A stretch of DNA of 59,560 nt, taken from positions 1 to 59,560 of the forward strand of contig CAYLQA010000016.1 of assembly GCA_964385695.1 (NCBI GenBank), read 5' to 3'. The notes under the pieces were generated by a model. The model was not told where the DNA came from. It did no database searches and worked only from the letters and a program-made list of their open reading frames with translations. A program made the translations under genes and the position numbers. Positions 8,631-17,320 of this stretch are shown here, one piece after another. This DNA comes from CAYLQA01 sp964385695. Its GTDB lineage: Bacteria > Desulfobacterota > Desulfobulbia > Desulfobulbales > Desulfurivibrionaceae. Within the stretch, counting starts at the first letter, position 1. Each line of letters begins with the position of its first letter.

Positions 8631-10576
8631 GATTTTTCACCTTTGCGTGCCAGGACACCGAGACCGGTAACCATGACTCCTTCATGGAATTCAAGCACGG
8701 GTCTGTCCAGGGCGGCGAGGAGCCGTACCAATGGGGTCGCGGTCAGGGAGAGCAGCGGTCGTATGTACCTGAGATAGAATGAGGAGCGTGAGCGGCGCCG
8801 AACCCAGAGCCCGATCATCTGGGCGAGAGCGGCATCCGGGCCTCCTAGAGCGGTAATCCGGATGTCTTTGAAACCTGCTTCATGCAAAATAGTCCTTAGA
8901 GACCAAGGGGTAAATCGCCAGTAATCGTGAGGTACATCGTGGGGAGGCCAAAGGAACGGGACCGTAAGGAGGCAACTTCCGCCAGGAGAGAGAATTCGCT
9001 GGGTCTCGGTGAGAAATCGTTGTGGTTCCGGGCAGTGTTCAAGTACCTCTGTGGCAAGAACCGTTTCTGCTGAGTTGTCGGCCAAGGGCATGGTTACGCC
9101 GTCCCAGGCTATATCCGGTGATGCGTATTGATTTCCTGGTAAGTCAAGGGTGGCATAACTGGTCACACGGGGTGCCTTCAGGATGATTTGGCGGTAGGGC
9201 GCTTTCCCTGCCCCGATGTCGATGACCTGCCCCTGGAAGTGCTCTAGGTTTTGGTTCAACACCTTTAAGATGGCCCGACGGACTATGTAGATATCCAATT
9301 GCGACGGCACACAGCGGGGGGCGAGGAAGGGAGTTGATGCACCATGAATGAAGTCGAGAGAGCGGACTCTTGTTAGAGCCTGTACCCTTTGTTTTACGGT
9401 GGCCCGGTCATCCTCGCACGCCAGTTTTCGGTTCACCGGGGGGAGGCTTAACTGAAGTGGATTAGACAAGGGCTTTTGCGGGCCTTCGCTGCCCTTAGTC
9501 CGCTCAAAAAGAGAGATCCATTTATCGGCTACCCGTTCCAAGGCAGCCAGGTTTTTGATTTTTTTTCTGGCATTTCGGGAAAGAAAAGCATGGAATTCCG
9601 GATCATCCCGTAGCCTGTGCACCGCTGCCGGAAGTTCTTTTTCTGGATTATCGAGCAACAGGCCCGTTTGTTCATGAACAATAAGCTCTTCAATGCCATG
9701 ACATCCGCGGTAGCCAATGGGTACTAAACCGGCGGCCATGGCCTCCATCATGGCTAGAGGCAGCCCTTCGTACTCGGAGAAGAGCACGATGCAGTGATGA
9801 CGCATAAGCTCGTTAGGCATCTCGGTACTGGGAACCCGTCCGGCTAGACGGAGTCCTGGTGGAAAACCTTGGTTGGCGACAACCTCCTCGACTTTTGCAA
9901 AATCAGGGCCGTGGCCATACATGGTACAAAAAACACCCTCGTTGGCTTCAGACAGTTTGCAGAGTGATCGCGCGGTGAGTGTTGCTCGTTTCTGCCGTTC
10001 AACCATTCGACCAGAATATAGGATGCGGAATTCCCCTCCCTGGTAGCGAACAGAAGCTGGCGGTATTTCAACAGGTGAAGGTATTTGTTCTACGGCGGCA
10101 AAAGGAATGCCGGTTTCACGGATCATTTCTACGGCTTGGGCCGATACGCCAACAAAAGCGGTCTGTCGAAAGTTGGGATTGCCTGCCGCGAACTCTTCTA
10201 AAAAACCTTCGTGAAAGGCATCTACATTACGGAGTACGCCAATGCTGGGAATGCCTGCCTTACGGCACCAATTGGAGGCAAAGTATGCCGCAGGCATGAG
10301 GTTCGGTATAAACACATCAGGGGGGGCTTGCTCGAGTTGCGCTAAAAGCCAATGGAGCCGGAGTTCGGTAGTCTCATGGTATCGGGTGATCCGGCAAGGA
10401 ATACCGCGAGATTCAAGGGCGCATACAGTGGGGCATTCGTGTCGTTCTCCGAATACCAAAAAAAGACAAGTTACTTCCATACCTCTTGCCTTGAGTTCAG
10501 GAAGTAAGCGGATCAGGCCGGCATTGGGGCCACCTACGTAGCCAGGGCGATCATATGCACAGTAGGTGATTTTCAT
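8627..10576 (-). CDS. Glycosyltransferase (GT4)-SAM methyltransferase fusion
   Basis: A two-domain protein of 649 residues. Residues 1 to about 355 form a GT4-type transferase (N-terminal VGGPNAGLIRLLPELKARG; donor site LFSEYEGLPLAMMEAMAAGL near residue 265). A linker of about 70 residues leads to a class I SAM-dependent methyltransferase with motif I VIDIGAGKAPYR at about residue 447, an acidic strand end ATLDLPG, and motif ATEVLEHCPEPQRFLTETQRIL near 510. Fusion of a transferase to a methyltransferase suggests the added sugar is methylated at once, possibly as a chain cap. The ATG start is well defined. I saw no frameshift between the domains. Confidence 0.88.
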   Translation of the reverse strand: MKITYCAYDRPGYVGGPNAGLIRLLPELKARGMEVTCLFLVFGERHECPTVCALESRGIPCRITRYHETTELRLHWLLAQLEQAPPDVFIPNLMPAAYFASNWCRKAGIPSIGVLRNVDAFHEGFLEEFAAGNPNFRQTAFVGVSAQAVEMIRETGIPFAAVEQIPSPVEIPPASVRYQGGEFRILYSGRMVERQKRATLTARSLCKLSEANEGVFCTMYGHGPDFAKVEEVVANQGFPPGLRLAGRVPSTEMPNELMRHHCIVLFSEYEGLPLAMMEAMAAGLVPIGYRGCHGIEELIVHEQTGLLLDNPEKELPAAVHRLRDDPEFHAFLSRNARKKIKNLAALERVADKWISLFERTKGSEGPQKPLSNPLQLSLPPVNRKLACEDDRATVKQRVQALTRVRSLDFIHGASTPFLAPRCVPSQLDIYIVRRAILKVLNQNLEHFQGQVIDIGAGKAPYRQIILKAPRVTSYATLDLPGNQYASPDIAWDGVTMPLADNSAETVLATEVLEHCPEPQRFLTETQRILSPGGSCLLTVPFLWPPHDVPHDYWRFTPWSLRTILHEAGFKDIRITALGGPDAALAQMIGLWVRRRSRSSFYLRYIRPLLSLTATPLVRLLAALDRPVLEFHEGVMVTGLGVLARKGEKS

Positions 10577-10611
10577 GATTAGGCTGTCCCTATATGAACG
10601 ATCCTGTTTCT

Positions 10612-11409
10612 CTACGCCTGTCCATTGTATTCGAAGAGCGCAGCGACATCTCCTGAGGATAGAGACCAGTTGATGTCCTGTTCTTCCCCAAACTGAAAGA
10701 TGGGGAGTTCGTAAAGTAATGGTTGTTTGCCTTTATTGCATGCCAGGACATAGCGAGTACGAAATGGTTCGTTGTTCAATACTTTTGGATGTATACATGC
10801 TACAGCTCCGTCAAAGTACCAGAGTTGAGGCAGCCATTGACTGCCCAATGGCTGCCCACCTTTAAGAACATTCGTGCCATCAGCACGGCAAATTTTTATT
10901 TTTCCTTGAATTTCAGCATGGGCGTCAACTTGAGTTTGCCGTGCCCTCGCATCCACAGTTGGTATGGCATGCAGCCACGCCGGATTGCAATTTATAGGCA
11001 CGGGTATGATAGAGATAAAAAGGTGTGTTTCTGGACTAGTACGGGATGCGTTGAGGGTTTCTTGCATTCTGGTATGGGTCACTGGTCCGAGGCCAGGTGC
11101 AACGACAACGATTGTTTCTGTTTGTTCGTCTTCAGGAACTGGGGACAGAACAGAGGTCATTAACGCTTGGAGTGTCTCGACATTACCAAGTGGGTTTCGT
11201 AGCGGTTTCTCCACGATTGTGGATTTAATCCCAAATTTATTAAACAGTTCCTTTCTGTCGGGCAATGTTATGGCCGAGATACATGTAGGGTGGATTTTTT
11301 CTGCCTGCCTGAGGACATGGGATAGTAACCGGGTGCCTAGCTCAGGTATACCAAATAGAAAACGCTCTGTTGCACTGGTATGACAAGCGCAAATAATCAA
11401 TCTACACAT
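10612..11409 (-). CDS. Nucleotidyltransferase-like protein, divergent
   Basis: A 265-residue protein that overlaps the NeuA-like gene by 13 bases. Its fold pattern resembles a sugar-nucleotide or CMP-sugar nucleotidyltransferase: an early segment with hydrophobic strands and the substitution-rich GIPELGTRLLSHVLRQA, where NeuA/SpsF families have G-x-P-L-hydrophobic, a central LQALMTSVL helix, and WYFDGAVACIHPKVL near residue 205, which resembles the NG-A-hydrophobic strand of cytidylyltransferases. The N-terminal nucleotide-binding loop with Arg-rich GS is not present (ICACHTSATERF instead), so catalytic activity is doubtful. It may be a specialised or inactive paralogue of its neighbour. Confidence is higher that the gene is real than in the family call. 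Confidence 0.6.
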   Translation of the reverse strand: MCRLIICACHTSATERFLFGIPELGTRLLSHVLRQAEKIHPTCISAITLPDRKELFNKFGIKSTIVEKPLRNPLGNVETLQALMTSVLSPVPEDEQTETIVVVAPGLGPVTHTRMQETLNASRTSPETHLFISIIPVPINCNPAWLHAIPTVDARARQTQVDAHAEIQGKIKICRADGTNVLKGGQPLGSQWLPQLWYFDGAVACIHPKVLNNEPFRTRYVLACNKGKQPLLYELPIFQFGEEQDINWSLSSGDVAALFEYNGQA

Positions 11410-12182
11410 AGTGGGATACCGAAATCATATAACTTGTTGGACACAACTCGTTCCATAGCTAGGATATCTGACTCAGTGTCGATATCTATCAGTTCAAGTG
11501 GGTTAGAAACAAAATCGATGATTTTATAAAAAATATGATCTCTAAAGATATGTTGCCCTGAGAAAATCCCGAGTGGTTTGAAGACGGTCATCTGGTTTTT
11601 ATTGTACAGAGTTAGCTTTTGAGGTAGGTCTCCTGCGACCTCGAAAAGATTGGTCGTCTGCGTACGGACGCGGAATGCTGATTGCACCGACCCTGAACTC
11701 TGTAAAGTTTCAAGCAGACGAGTGAGTTGTTCAATATTGCGGAAGGGGCTGGTCGGCACGAGGGTAACGATGGTTTTAGCCGGATAGTTTTCATCCACGA
11801 GGTGGCGGAAAAGGTAGTAATATGCCCAATACGAACTGCTTTTAGATGTAGCGAGCGCAAGAGGGCGCAAGAATGGAACTTCTGCGCCATAATGATGAGC
11901 GATTTCAGCATAGACTGGACTGTCTGTGTTGACAATAACCCGTTCCACACCGGGCAGCGCCCTTGCGATGAGGATTGTGTACGCCATTAAGGGAAGACCA
12001 CAAATTTTACGGATATTTTTGTCGAGTACGCGAGTGGAGCCAGAGCGGGCCGGAATGTTAACCACCGTTTTCGTTACATCATTATCAAATTGGGCCCTCC
12101 ATTCCGTCAAGTCTAGAGCAGTGTTACGAAAGTAGCGCTCAGTGATTTCGCGTTTTAGTTCTCCAATGTTTGACATTGTCAT
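11397..12182 (-). CDS. Acylneuraminate cytidylyltransferase-like (CMP-nonulosonate synthetase)
   Basis: A 261-residue protein of the NeuA/PseF/KdsB cytidylyltransferase family, which couples CTP to a nonulosonic or related acid. The nucleotide loop NIPARSGSTRVLDKNIRKICG starts at about residue 42; ERVIVNTDSPVYAEIAHHYGAE and VTLVPTSPFRNIEQL follow in the usual order. An extra N-terminal 35 residues precede the core. It overlaps both neighbours. A NeuB-type synthase fusion lies upstream in the same unit, so this gene probably activates that synthase's product. The pseudaminic acid operon has its own SpsF-type cytidylyltransferase, so two CMP-sugar routes may coexist; this is inference. Confidence 0.85.
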   Translation of the reverse strand: MTMSNIGELKREITERYFRNTALDLTEWRAQFDNDVTKTVVNIPARSGSTRVLDKNIRKICGLPLMAYTILIARALPGVERVIVNTDSPVYAEIAHHYGAEVPFLRPLALATSKSSSYWAYYYLFRHLVDENYPAKTIVTLVPTSPFRNIEQLTRLLETLQSSGSVQSAFRVRTQTTNLFEVAGDLPQKLTLYNKNQMTVFKPLGIFSGQHIFRDHIFYKIIDFVSNPLELIDIDTESDILAMERVVSNKLYDFGIPLCVD

Positions 12183-13627
12183 TTTCTAGTCGTATTGGAA
12201 ATGAACGCCCCACCGCAAACAAGATCCTGCATGTGATATCCTTGCCAGTCATGATGTAGTCGTGCTGGTAGGCGTGAATCGAGATTGCGGTGTAAAACCT
12301 TCGTTGTGAATCCTGCCTCAGCAAAGATATCAATAAGATCTGATAGACGCATTAGGTTGATGAGTCGTGGTTTGTTTGCTAGCCACCACGCTTTGGCATG
12401 CGCATAAAATGGATAAATATTGTCGTCCTGCCTTTCATCGTGGGCTGTGAAATCCACGGCATGCAGCATGACGCCACTTGGTCGCATGACTCTGTGTAGT
12501 TCTATGGCCATGCTCTTCAGGTCAACTACATGCTCGAGTACGCTTCGCGAGAAACAGAAATCTACGGACCGTGAAGGCAACTTTAGCGACAAAAGGTCTC
12601 CTTGGTGGTATTGTACACTCAGGTTTTCCCCCTTTCCCCCTGGTGAGGATATATAGGGGGAAAGTTTTTTGTCGAGTTCACTGGCGATAGCAAGGCGGTT
12701 TTTGAACAGCTGACTATCGAGTGTTGAGTGGCAGGGATCGAAGCAGATTCCATGAGTGAAATGGCGGGCGAATAACTGAGAAAGGTAAGGTGATTCGCCT
12801 GTTCCCACCTCGAGGAATGTGTCACCGATATTTTGTAAGCCGGCCAACCTGCTCAGCCATATGAACTCTACTTCACGGCGATTTTTGAAGTAGAGATGAA
12901 CCGACTTTCCGCCGTACTGGGCAACTAGTGAGGGAATGTGAATATCAAGTTTGGCTAGAGTCACGGACAAGGCCTCACTTGGCGGGCAGTTCTGATCACA
13001 GGACATGGTTTGAATCATCTTAATCAATATTGAATCGCCTCTGCCGTGCAGTGCGCCTAACGCCAAGAACCAGAAACAATCATCCAACGGGGAAAACTCT
13101 TCGTCGGCGCGAACAATGGACGTATTAATGCATGAGCCAGATAAACTATTGTTACAATGTAGCCGGTTAGGTGGAAGGGGAGGATTTTTTGGAGTACAGA
13201 GTTCGCGACATGCCTCAATGTCCAGTATGCACGCATATCGGAATGGTGTTTTGCTAACATATGCCACTATGTTCGCTCCAGCGGTCTTCCTGCGTTCAGA
13301 TATCCTTTCTATAATGTCAGCATCTAAGAAGAAGCTGTATCCATTCAAAATCAGTGCTTCTGCCAACCTGTGATGTTTCATAATATCGAGTATTCGTTGT
13401 TGCGGAGAAGCATGGGTGCCGACAACTACGTCGAAGCCGTCCTCGCGCAGCCTTTTCACGATATTTTGAGGCACGTCAACCGCTAGTGCCAGCACAAGGT
13501 GATCAATAACCCCCTTTGCCAAAAGTCGATCCGCAATGACGGAAAATACAGATAGACCTTCTGCTCGGACAAGGAAAATATCTTTTTCGTTCATGGGTCT
13601 GCAGCAGACGATTGCTGTTAGCGACAT
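12179..13627 (-). CDS. Nucleotidyltransferase-like domain fused to SAM methyltransferase
   Basis: A 482-residue protein with two parts. Residues 1 to about 240 resemble a divergent SpsF/KdsB-like nucleotidyltransferase: AIVCCRPMNEKD replaces the usual loop, followed by HLVLALAVDVPQN and a later FFLDADIIERI strand. Residues from about 275 form a class I methyltransferase with motif I FLEVGTGESPYLSQLF and VDFCFSRSVLEHVVDLKSMAIELHRVM. The ATG at 13627 has a strong AAGGAG ribosome site, and the end overlaps the NeuA-like gene by 4 bases. The degenerate N-terminal loop makes nucleotidyl transfer uncertain. This is the second methyltransferase fusion in the cluster. Confidence 0.75.
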   Translation of the reverse strand: MSLTAIVCCRPMNEKDIFLVRAEGLSVFSVIADRLLAKGVIDHLVLALAVDVPQNIVKRLREDGFDVVVGTHASPQQRILDIMKHHRLAEALILNGYSFFLDADIIERISERRKTAGANIVAYVSKTPFRYACILDIEACRELCTPKNPPLPPNRLHCNNSLSGSCINTSIVRADEEFSPLDDCFWFLALGALHGRGDSILIKMIQTMSCDQNCPPSEALSVTLAKLDIHIPSLVAQYGGKSVHLYFKNRREVEFIWLSRLAGLQNIGDTFLEVGTGESPYLSQLFARHFTHGICFDPCHSTLDSQLFKNRLAIASELDKKLSPYISSPGGKGENLSVQYHQGDLLSLKLPSRSVDFCFSRSVLEHVVDLKSMAIELHRVMRPSGVMLHAVDFTAHDERQDDNIYPFYAHAKAWWLANKPRLINLMRLSDLIDIFAEAGFTTKVLHRNLDSRLPARLHHDWQGYHMQDLVCGGAFISNTTRK

Positions 13628-13653
13628 AACACTCCTTCCTTCGTTGCGATGCT

Positions 13654-15255
13654 TTATATTTGGTAGAAGGCATAGCCCTTTTCTTCCCAGAGTGGATTAC
13701 GTGTCATCAGTGCGTCGATGAAGGCAAACGTACCAGGCTTAAGGTAGGACTTTTGACACAGTATATGTGTGATCCCATAGCGTTCGGCCAGTCGCTCCGG
13801 TGTACCGGAAAAGACATTTATTTCCTCGGTGTCCTTGGCGTAGTAGCGGAATCCATCCAGCCGACCGTCTTGCATGATGAACCGGAAGTAGAAGTGCAAT
13901 GATTGTGGGGAAACGTTGAATGCCGTGAGCAGAATGGGAAGTTTGATTGGTATTGTAGCGACCCGTACATCACCTCGTAGTTTCAGCATTCTGCGCATTA
14001 CGGCTTGTTCTTCATGTACCTCAATCAGAGGTTCGTCGCGTAGCCAACGGAAGAAGCGGTGGGTGTATGTCATTTCGTTAAAAAGTACGATCATGGTCTG
14101 GGTCATCGTGAGCAGTAGGAGGAATCGGTCCGGTCGCTGTACACTCGTAACGAGAGCCGGGGCCAATGCAATACAGGCAAAGGGGGCAGCGTATTCAAAA
14201 TAGCGTTCTGATTCACCGAAGATGATCAACTTGCCCGCTGAGGTAAGGGTGAAGACAAGGATGGCGATAAGGGAGACCCCAAGGCTGAATCGGCCCAATG
14301 GATGAGAATATATTGGTAACAAAGTGCCCGACTGGCACAATAAAAATGCCAGCAGCCAAAATACAGGAACTGAATAGAGCGCGATAAGTAGGGGCGAGGT
14401 GCGATAAAAGAGTGTGAGAGATTCCTGTCTGTTTTTGGGAAAAGCGGCAAGGAAACGCAAAAAATTATGCAGCAGGTTGCGGCCGGTGGCGGTGGTATTC
14501 TTGAGATTGTTGTGCCAGTACCAGATGAAGTGATTGATTTTGAACATCAACGTGTCGCGTGCTCCGAGTCGGGGTAAGCTGAAGGCGATCAGTACGGCAG
14601 CAGCGACCATGCTAAGGGGTAGAAGTGACTGCATCCAGAGGGATAGCCCCACGGAAAAGAACACTGCTGTTTGCATAGCAAAAAAGGAGGTCAGGAACAC
14701 TGCCAGTAACACCGCTACGCCTAGCAGTCCAAAAACATATGGGTTCCACGATGAGGCCATGTATATGCACAGTAAATAGGCTGTGTGCAAGACCATGCCG
14801 GGCGCTCTGCCATTACAGTCACGCATTCGTGCGGTGATGGGAAGAAGGATGGGCATGGTTAAAAACACGAGAGCCGTCAATGTTGCCGTATCAGGTATCG
14901 CGCCCTGTGTACCAGCCAGATCATGCAGCAGGTTGAAAGCACCCCAAAAGACTAAGAGGGCAACAATCAGGTCACAGCTGAGGTTGGTAAACACCAATGT
15001 GATTTTCCATAACCTCTCTGGCAGCCGCGAGACAAGGAAGTGGACCAGCATGGGATAGGGGAAAATACCTTTGGGAATGGCGTCAGGCATGGAATAGTCG
15101 AGCCATTGTTTGTTAGAAAGCTTGCGTAGTTTGCTGTACACCCCCCATTGATCCGAGGTGTGGCTCATGGCGAATATCATTCGTAGCACCAGCCCAAAGG
15201 TAAACGATAAAATGAACAAAAAAATGCTAAATAATAGATCAGAATTGATTTCCAA
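13654..15255 (-). CDS. Polytopic membrane protein, possible GT-C type glycosyltransferase
   Basis: A 533-residue protein with about ten to twelve hydrophobic segments between residues 7 and 400, then a soluble C-terminal region of about 130 residues. The first extramembrane loop has acidic and aromatic residues (SHTSDQWGVYSKL), and a tryptophan-rich FIWYWHNN lies mid-protein. Topology with a catalytic-type first loop and a soluble tail is the general plan of GT-C transferases (PMT, ArnT, Wzy-like), which use lipid-linked donors in the periplasm. I see no signature that fixes the family, so this stays a topology-based guess. It is the only clear integral membrane protein in the glycan unit. 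No Wzx flippase is visible. Confidence 0.65.
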   Translation of the reverse strand: MEINSDLLFSIFLFILSFTFGLVLRMIFAMSHTSDQWGVYSKLRKLSNKQWLDYSMPDAIPKGIFPYPMLVHFLVSRLPERLWKITLVFTNLSCDLIVALLVFWGAFNLLHDLAGTQGAIPDTATLTALVFLTMPILLPITARMRDCNGRAPGMVLHTAYLLCIYMASSWNPYVFGLLGVAVLLAVFLTSFFAMQTAVFFSVGLSLWMQSLLPLSMVAAAVLIAFSLPRLGARDTLMFKINHFIWYWHNNLKNTTATGRNLLHNFLRFLAAFPKNRQESLTLFYRTSPLLIALYSVPVFWLLAFLLCQSGTLLPIYSHPLGRFSLGVSLIAILVFTLTSAGKLIIFGESERYFEYAAPFACIALAPALVTSVQRPDRFLLLLTMTQTMIVLFNEMTYTHRFFRWLRDEPLIEVHEEQAVMRRMLKLRGDVRVATIPIKLPILLTAFNVSPQSLHFYFRFIMQDGRLDGFRYYAKDTEEINVFSGTPERLAERYGITHILCQKSYLKPGTFAFIDALMTRNPLWEEKGYAFYQI

Positions 15256-15394
15256 GTGGTATTGCTCCTGTACTTAATGGGCTCATTTGGGGAGGGAGAA
15301 AACCCCCACCTTTAGCGCAGACGGGTTAGGCTTGTTTTTATGACAAGTGACTACCGGCATGGCTCCTACACAAAATTTATGATCCACTTGCATT

Positions 15395-15530
15395 TGAGGT
15401 GGTCAAGTAAAAAAGGACACTTTTCTTAAGCCGCTTTTTCTATTCTATTGAGTTTGGTTGGACATACTTTTTCCTGCAGTATTTTTGCGCAAGGGGGAAT
15501 GCCCTGCGCCTTAACGGTAAGGGGGGCTAC
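15395..15530 (-). mobile_element. Probable insertion sequence remnant (transposase tail plus end)
   Basis: On the minus strand a frame ending at TAA 15426-15428 reads LTVKAQGIPPCAKILQEK then VCPTKLNRIEKAA. It looks like the C-terminal tail of an IS3/IS481-type transposase. It is followed after a few bases by the sequence complementary to TGAGGTGGTCAAGTAAAAAA at 15395-15414 and GGACAC to 15420, which resembles an IS terminal repeat. No other end or transposase body is present. The remnant frame runs into the 3' end of the sulfotransferase gene. The family call rests on pattern memory only; a search against an IS database would settle it. Confidence 0.4.
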
Positions 15531-16509
15531 GCATGGTTTTGAGGAGAATGCTGGCGAGTTCCGGGGGCAATTCGGTTCGATGGGGAGTTAATTTTGTAGG
15601 CATTGTGCCTGCCAGCCTTTGCACCTTGACACCAAAGACATCCTCTAGCCGCGTGGCGATCATCTCTACAATGCTGGGAGGATCGTTGCAAACCTCTTCG
15701 TAGGAGAAGCGGAGGATACGCTCGCCGTCCACTTTAGCTAATTGCTCTTCATGAAGATCCCTTAACCCGTATACCTGGCCGGCGATCTGTTCGTGCCAGG
15801 GAAGGGGAAAAAGCTTCTCGCATTCAAGCGGGAATACGCTGAACCATGTGTCCAGGTTGCCGTAGTATTCCATGCGGCCTTTGGCCAATGAAAAGGCAAT
15901 ATCTTCAGGGTTTCGTTCCACGTAAATAAAAAGTCCGCGTTGCAAGGTTTCATAGATACGCGGAAGGTGATAGACGGCATCCATTGCTTTCATGACGAGA
16001 GGAGTCGGGCTGATGCCTGCCATGTTTGCCAGTACTTGATGGAACCCGGACCAATCGATTTCTTTGTCTTTTTGGGCTGGGTCATACGGCGGCATATCGT
16101 CCATCTTGAACCAATGATGCCAGAAGTAGGAGAATTCGTGAGGGCCAAGCGGGCTGGTTGTTTTCCCATAAAATGATGCAAAGGTTGATTCTCGCTGCAT
16201 ATTGTTTAGGGATAGGGAGAGCATCATGCCGGTGACGGGTGCTTTCCAAAACCGGGCCGCGATGTTCGTGACAGTTTTAATATCAAGGGCGCTGTATAGC
16301 AATTGCACACATAAAGTTGTCCATGATCTGGGTAAGCCAAGGACCATTATAATTGGCGGGGAGGATTCTTTTGGAACATGGTGATCGAGTTTTTCGTCTA
16401 AATTCTGGATATGTTCATTAAGGCCCTTCAACATCATTTGCTGCCATTTGGGAACGGAATACTTGTCCTGCCTCAAGCGCAGTTCTTTCTCGACGAAGTT
16501 ACTGTTCAT
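15511..16509 (-). CDS. Sulfotransferase family protein
   Basis: A 332-residue protein from the ATG at 16509, preceded by GGGAGGATATT; an earlier in-frame start at 16569 would overlap WbqC by 71 bases. The PAPS-binding P-loop-like motif VLGLPRSWTTLC lies at about residues 57-68 (normally RSGTT or PRSGS), and a later VERNPEDIAFSLAKGR strand gives the 3'-phosphate-binding Arg/Ser positions seen in sulfotransferases. A cytoplasmic O-sulfation of the glycan from PAPS is the likely role, in keeping with a sulfate-metabolising host. The 3' end abuts an apparent IS remnant, so the last residues may be altered. It overlaps the upstream WbqC gene by 11 bases. Confidence 0.78.
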   Translation of the reverse strand: MNSNFVEKELRLRQDKYSVPKWQQMMLKGLNEHIQNLDEKLDHHVPKESSPPIIMVLGLPRSWTTLCVQLLYSALDIKTVTNIAARFWKAPVTGMMLSLSLNNMQRESTFASFYGKTTSPLGPHEFSYFWHHWFKMDDMPPYDPAQKDKEIDWSGFHQVLANMAGISPTPLVMKAMDAVYHLPRIYETLQRGLFIYVERNPEDIAFSLAKGRMEYYGNLDTWFSVFPLECEKLFPLPWHEQIAGQVYGLRDLHEEQLAKVDGERILRFSYEEVCNDPPSIVEMIATRLEDVFGVKVQRLAGTMPTKLTPHRTELPPELASILLKTMRSPPYR

Positions 16510-17251
16510 AATATCCTCCCCCCTCCGCCTCGATGTCGAACGGTTTTTCAAGTAGATTGGTAACGCCATTCAGGCCGATGTTGGATACAACATCAATGAC
16601 ACTCAGACCAGGGATGAATGAGGGGGCATTAAATGGTTGGTATCCCGGTTCGGTAAAACGTTGTTGTAATACGGTAATATTGCGATCCAAAAACGGGGTA
16701 TCGTTGAAATAAGATCCTGCGCCCATCCCGTTGAGGTAGGCTGTCCCCTCTGCCGCAGTTACTATTTGCGCCAGCTTGTCGCAGGCCTGTGTTGCTCTGT
16801 CATAGTCCAGCTTTGAGCTTCTTACTATTGGGGTTCGAATCCCTAATAAAGATAAAGTATGTCGCATGGTAACGGTATTGATAGCGGCAAGTTGGGTTCT
16901 CCTGAGATTGTGTAGCGGCAAGATAAGTTGTTGCACATCTTCCCAATACGTGGAACGGGAGTAAAGTTGGCGGATTGTTTTCAGATGTTTGATGGGCCAC
17001 TGGGTGATCGCGTTGGTCTGGAGCTCTCTGGCCAATTGCCTTTGACTTGCCGAGAAGAAAATAGGGACCGTTAACCATTTTTTTTCTCCGCGTTCCACGA
17101 TGTAGACCCTGTTCATCCAGCTTGGTCTGCTGGCCAAGCAGTCGTCGTAAAGCACCAGCGTATCGCTCTTCGCAATTTTGTGCAGTGTTCCTAACCAAGG
17201 GAAATAGACGGGCTGGTGAACAGAGACGATTTTTTCATTGCATGATTCCAT
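16499..17251 (-). CDS. WbqC family protein
   Basis: A 250-residue protein with the clear WbqC signature at its start (SVHQPVYFPWLGTLHKIAKS), then VLYDDCLASRPSWMNRVYI and LTVPI. WbqC-like proteins occur in O-antigen and natural-product clusters. Their biochemical role is poorly defined; links to amino-sugar transfer or acylation have been proposed. Here it lies between a deacetylase-like gene and a sulfotransferase gene. Length is normal for the family. A 69-base gap separates it from the upstream gene. Confidence 0.88.
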   Translation of the reverse strand: MESCNEKIVSVHQPVYFPWLGTLHKIAKSDTLVLYDDCLASRPSWMNRVYIVERGEKKWLTVPIFFSASQRQLARELQTNAITQWPIKHLKTIRQLYSRSTYWEDVQQLILPLHNLRRTQLAAINTVTMRHTLSLLGIRTPIVRSSKLDYDRATQACDKLAQIVTAAEGTAYLNGMGAGSYFNDTPFLDRNITVLQQRFTEPGYQPFNAPSFIPGLSVIDVVSNIGLNGVTNLLEKPFDIEAEGGGYYEQ

Positions 17252-17320
17252 CAGTATTTTTTCGTAAGTCTCGCTAGAGCGTGAATAAAAGAGGTATGTG
17301 AAACCTGGCGTGACACCCCA

